Shown in pieces: positions 50,927 to 51,093 of a stretch of 51,093 nt of DNA (positions are counted from its first letter, which is position 1; each line of letters opens with the position of its first letter). A program made the translations under genes and the position numbers. The notes under the pieces are model-generated. The model worked only from the letters and a program-made list of their open reading frames with translations, did not search any database and was not told the DNA's origin. Source of the DNA: Clostridia bacterium (GTDB lineage: Bacteria; Bacillota; Clostridia; Oscillospirales; CAG-272); assembly GCA_017455185.1 (NCBI GenBank), contig JAFTBN010000005.1, positions 1 through 51,093 on the forward strand, read 5' to 3'.

Positions 50927-51022
50927 TGGCCTTATAATGGTGTAAAATTGAAATGAGCCAAATGCTCACTCCTGAGGTATAATGTAGTTAGCTAAAAACA
51001 AAAAAGCCTCGGAGGTATTACA
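50927..51022 (+). mobile_element. Left end and leader of an IS256-type insertion sequence
   Basis: The sequence after the 168-residue gene, from about GGCCTTATAATGGTGTAAAA, leads to TATAAT (50978-50983) and GGAGG (51010-51014) before the transposase ATG. The exact left end and target duplication cannot be fixed, because the other end lies outside the window. Confidence 0.6.
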
Positions 51023-51093
51023 AATGGCTCAACTTAATTTTACCCTAAATCATGAAGAAATTCTACAGCTTTTAGAAAAAGATAAGGATTCTG
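51023..51093 (+). CDS. IS256-family transposase, first 23 codons (partial)
   Basis: The frame begins MAQLNFTLNHEEILQLLEKD and runs off the window. This N-terminus is typical of IS256-family mutator-type transposases, which move by copy-out paste-in. GGAGGTATTACAA is a good ribosome site for ATG 51023. Confidence 0.8.

Overview
The window looks like a chromosomal segment from an anaerobic, low-G+C-type Gram-positive bacterium (Firmicutes, class Clostridia, probably an uncultured gut lineage) whose own G+C content is fairly high. Support comes from a division and cell-wall (dcw) cluster with a PASTA-domain penicillin-binding protein, an IspH-ribosomal protein S1 fusion, a PrfB of Gram-positive type, RecO-TrmK-Nif3 gene order, strong AGGAGG ribosome sites, and several lipoproteins with Gram-positive style leaders. 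The species cannot be fixed from the sequence alone.

Layout. 1-434: tail of an unknown (probably surface) protein, its terminator, and a 3' relic of a group II intron. 435-5548 (minus): GH38 alpha-mannosidase, leucine-rich-repeat lipoprotein and MetA-type homoserine acyltransferase, read from one good promoter. 5549-6467: gene-poor, with a minus-strand terminator and a repeated octamer. 6468-18256 (plus): dcw cluster mraZ-rsmH-ftsL-pbp-murF-mraY-ftsW-murG-ftsQ, a terminator, then ftsZ with its own promoter. mraZ has five GTGG repeats at helical spacing, a probable MraZ autoregulatory box. murD, murC, murB and ftsA are missing from their usual places, and murE lies just beyond ftsZ on the other strand behind a small unknown gene. 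20500-21163: acetyltransferase gene broken by one amber codon. 21183-22929 (minus): NCS2 nucleobase permease with a structured leader ending in an intrinsic terminator. 23111-28783 (plus): RpiR-type regulator, HI0933-type flavoprotein, cmk, plsC and ispH-rpsA. 28800-35866: a large surface lipoprotein with a duplicated C-terminal domain (plus), then (minus) prfB plus a small membrane protein and an SGNH-esterase lipoprotein.

36028-37940: a lone gene for a DNA-binding AAA ATPase/nuclease-like protein, preceded by five copies of a heptamer placed around its promoter. 38045-45081: a tight plus-strand run that starts with a DUF1538 membrane protein, two P-II-like proteins and a DUF1858 protein (a possible nucleotide-regulated transport system) and continues into recO, trmK, a Nif3 homologue, a metallophosphoesterase lacking its metal-binding residues, and rlmD. 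From about 45,000 on the DNA becomes clearly more A+T-rich and mobile-element-laden: a three-gene operon of an unknown 121-residue protein, a SNF2 helicase and a SWIM zinc-finger protein; an internally deleted insertion sequence with perfect ends; a broken RecG/AlbA-like gene fused to a foreign leader; an unknown 168-residue gene; and the start of an IS256-type transposase running off the end.

The best candidates for something new are the DUF1538/P-II/P-II/DUF1858 module, the self-contained HTH-ATPase-nuclease gene with its heptamer array, the NCS2 permease leader, and the SNF2-SWIM operon. Function is inferred from motifs and context only; no database search was possible.
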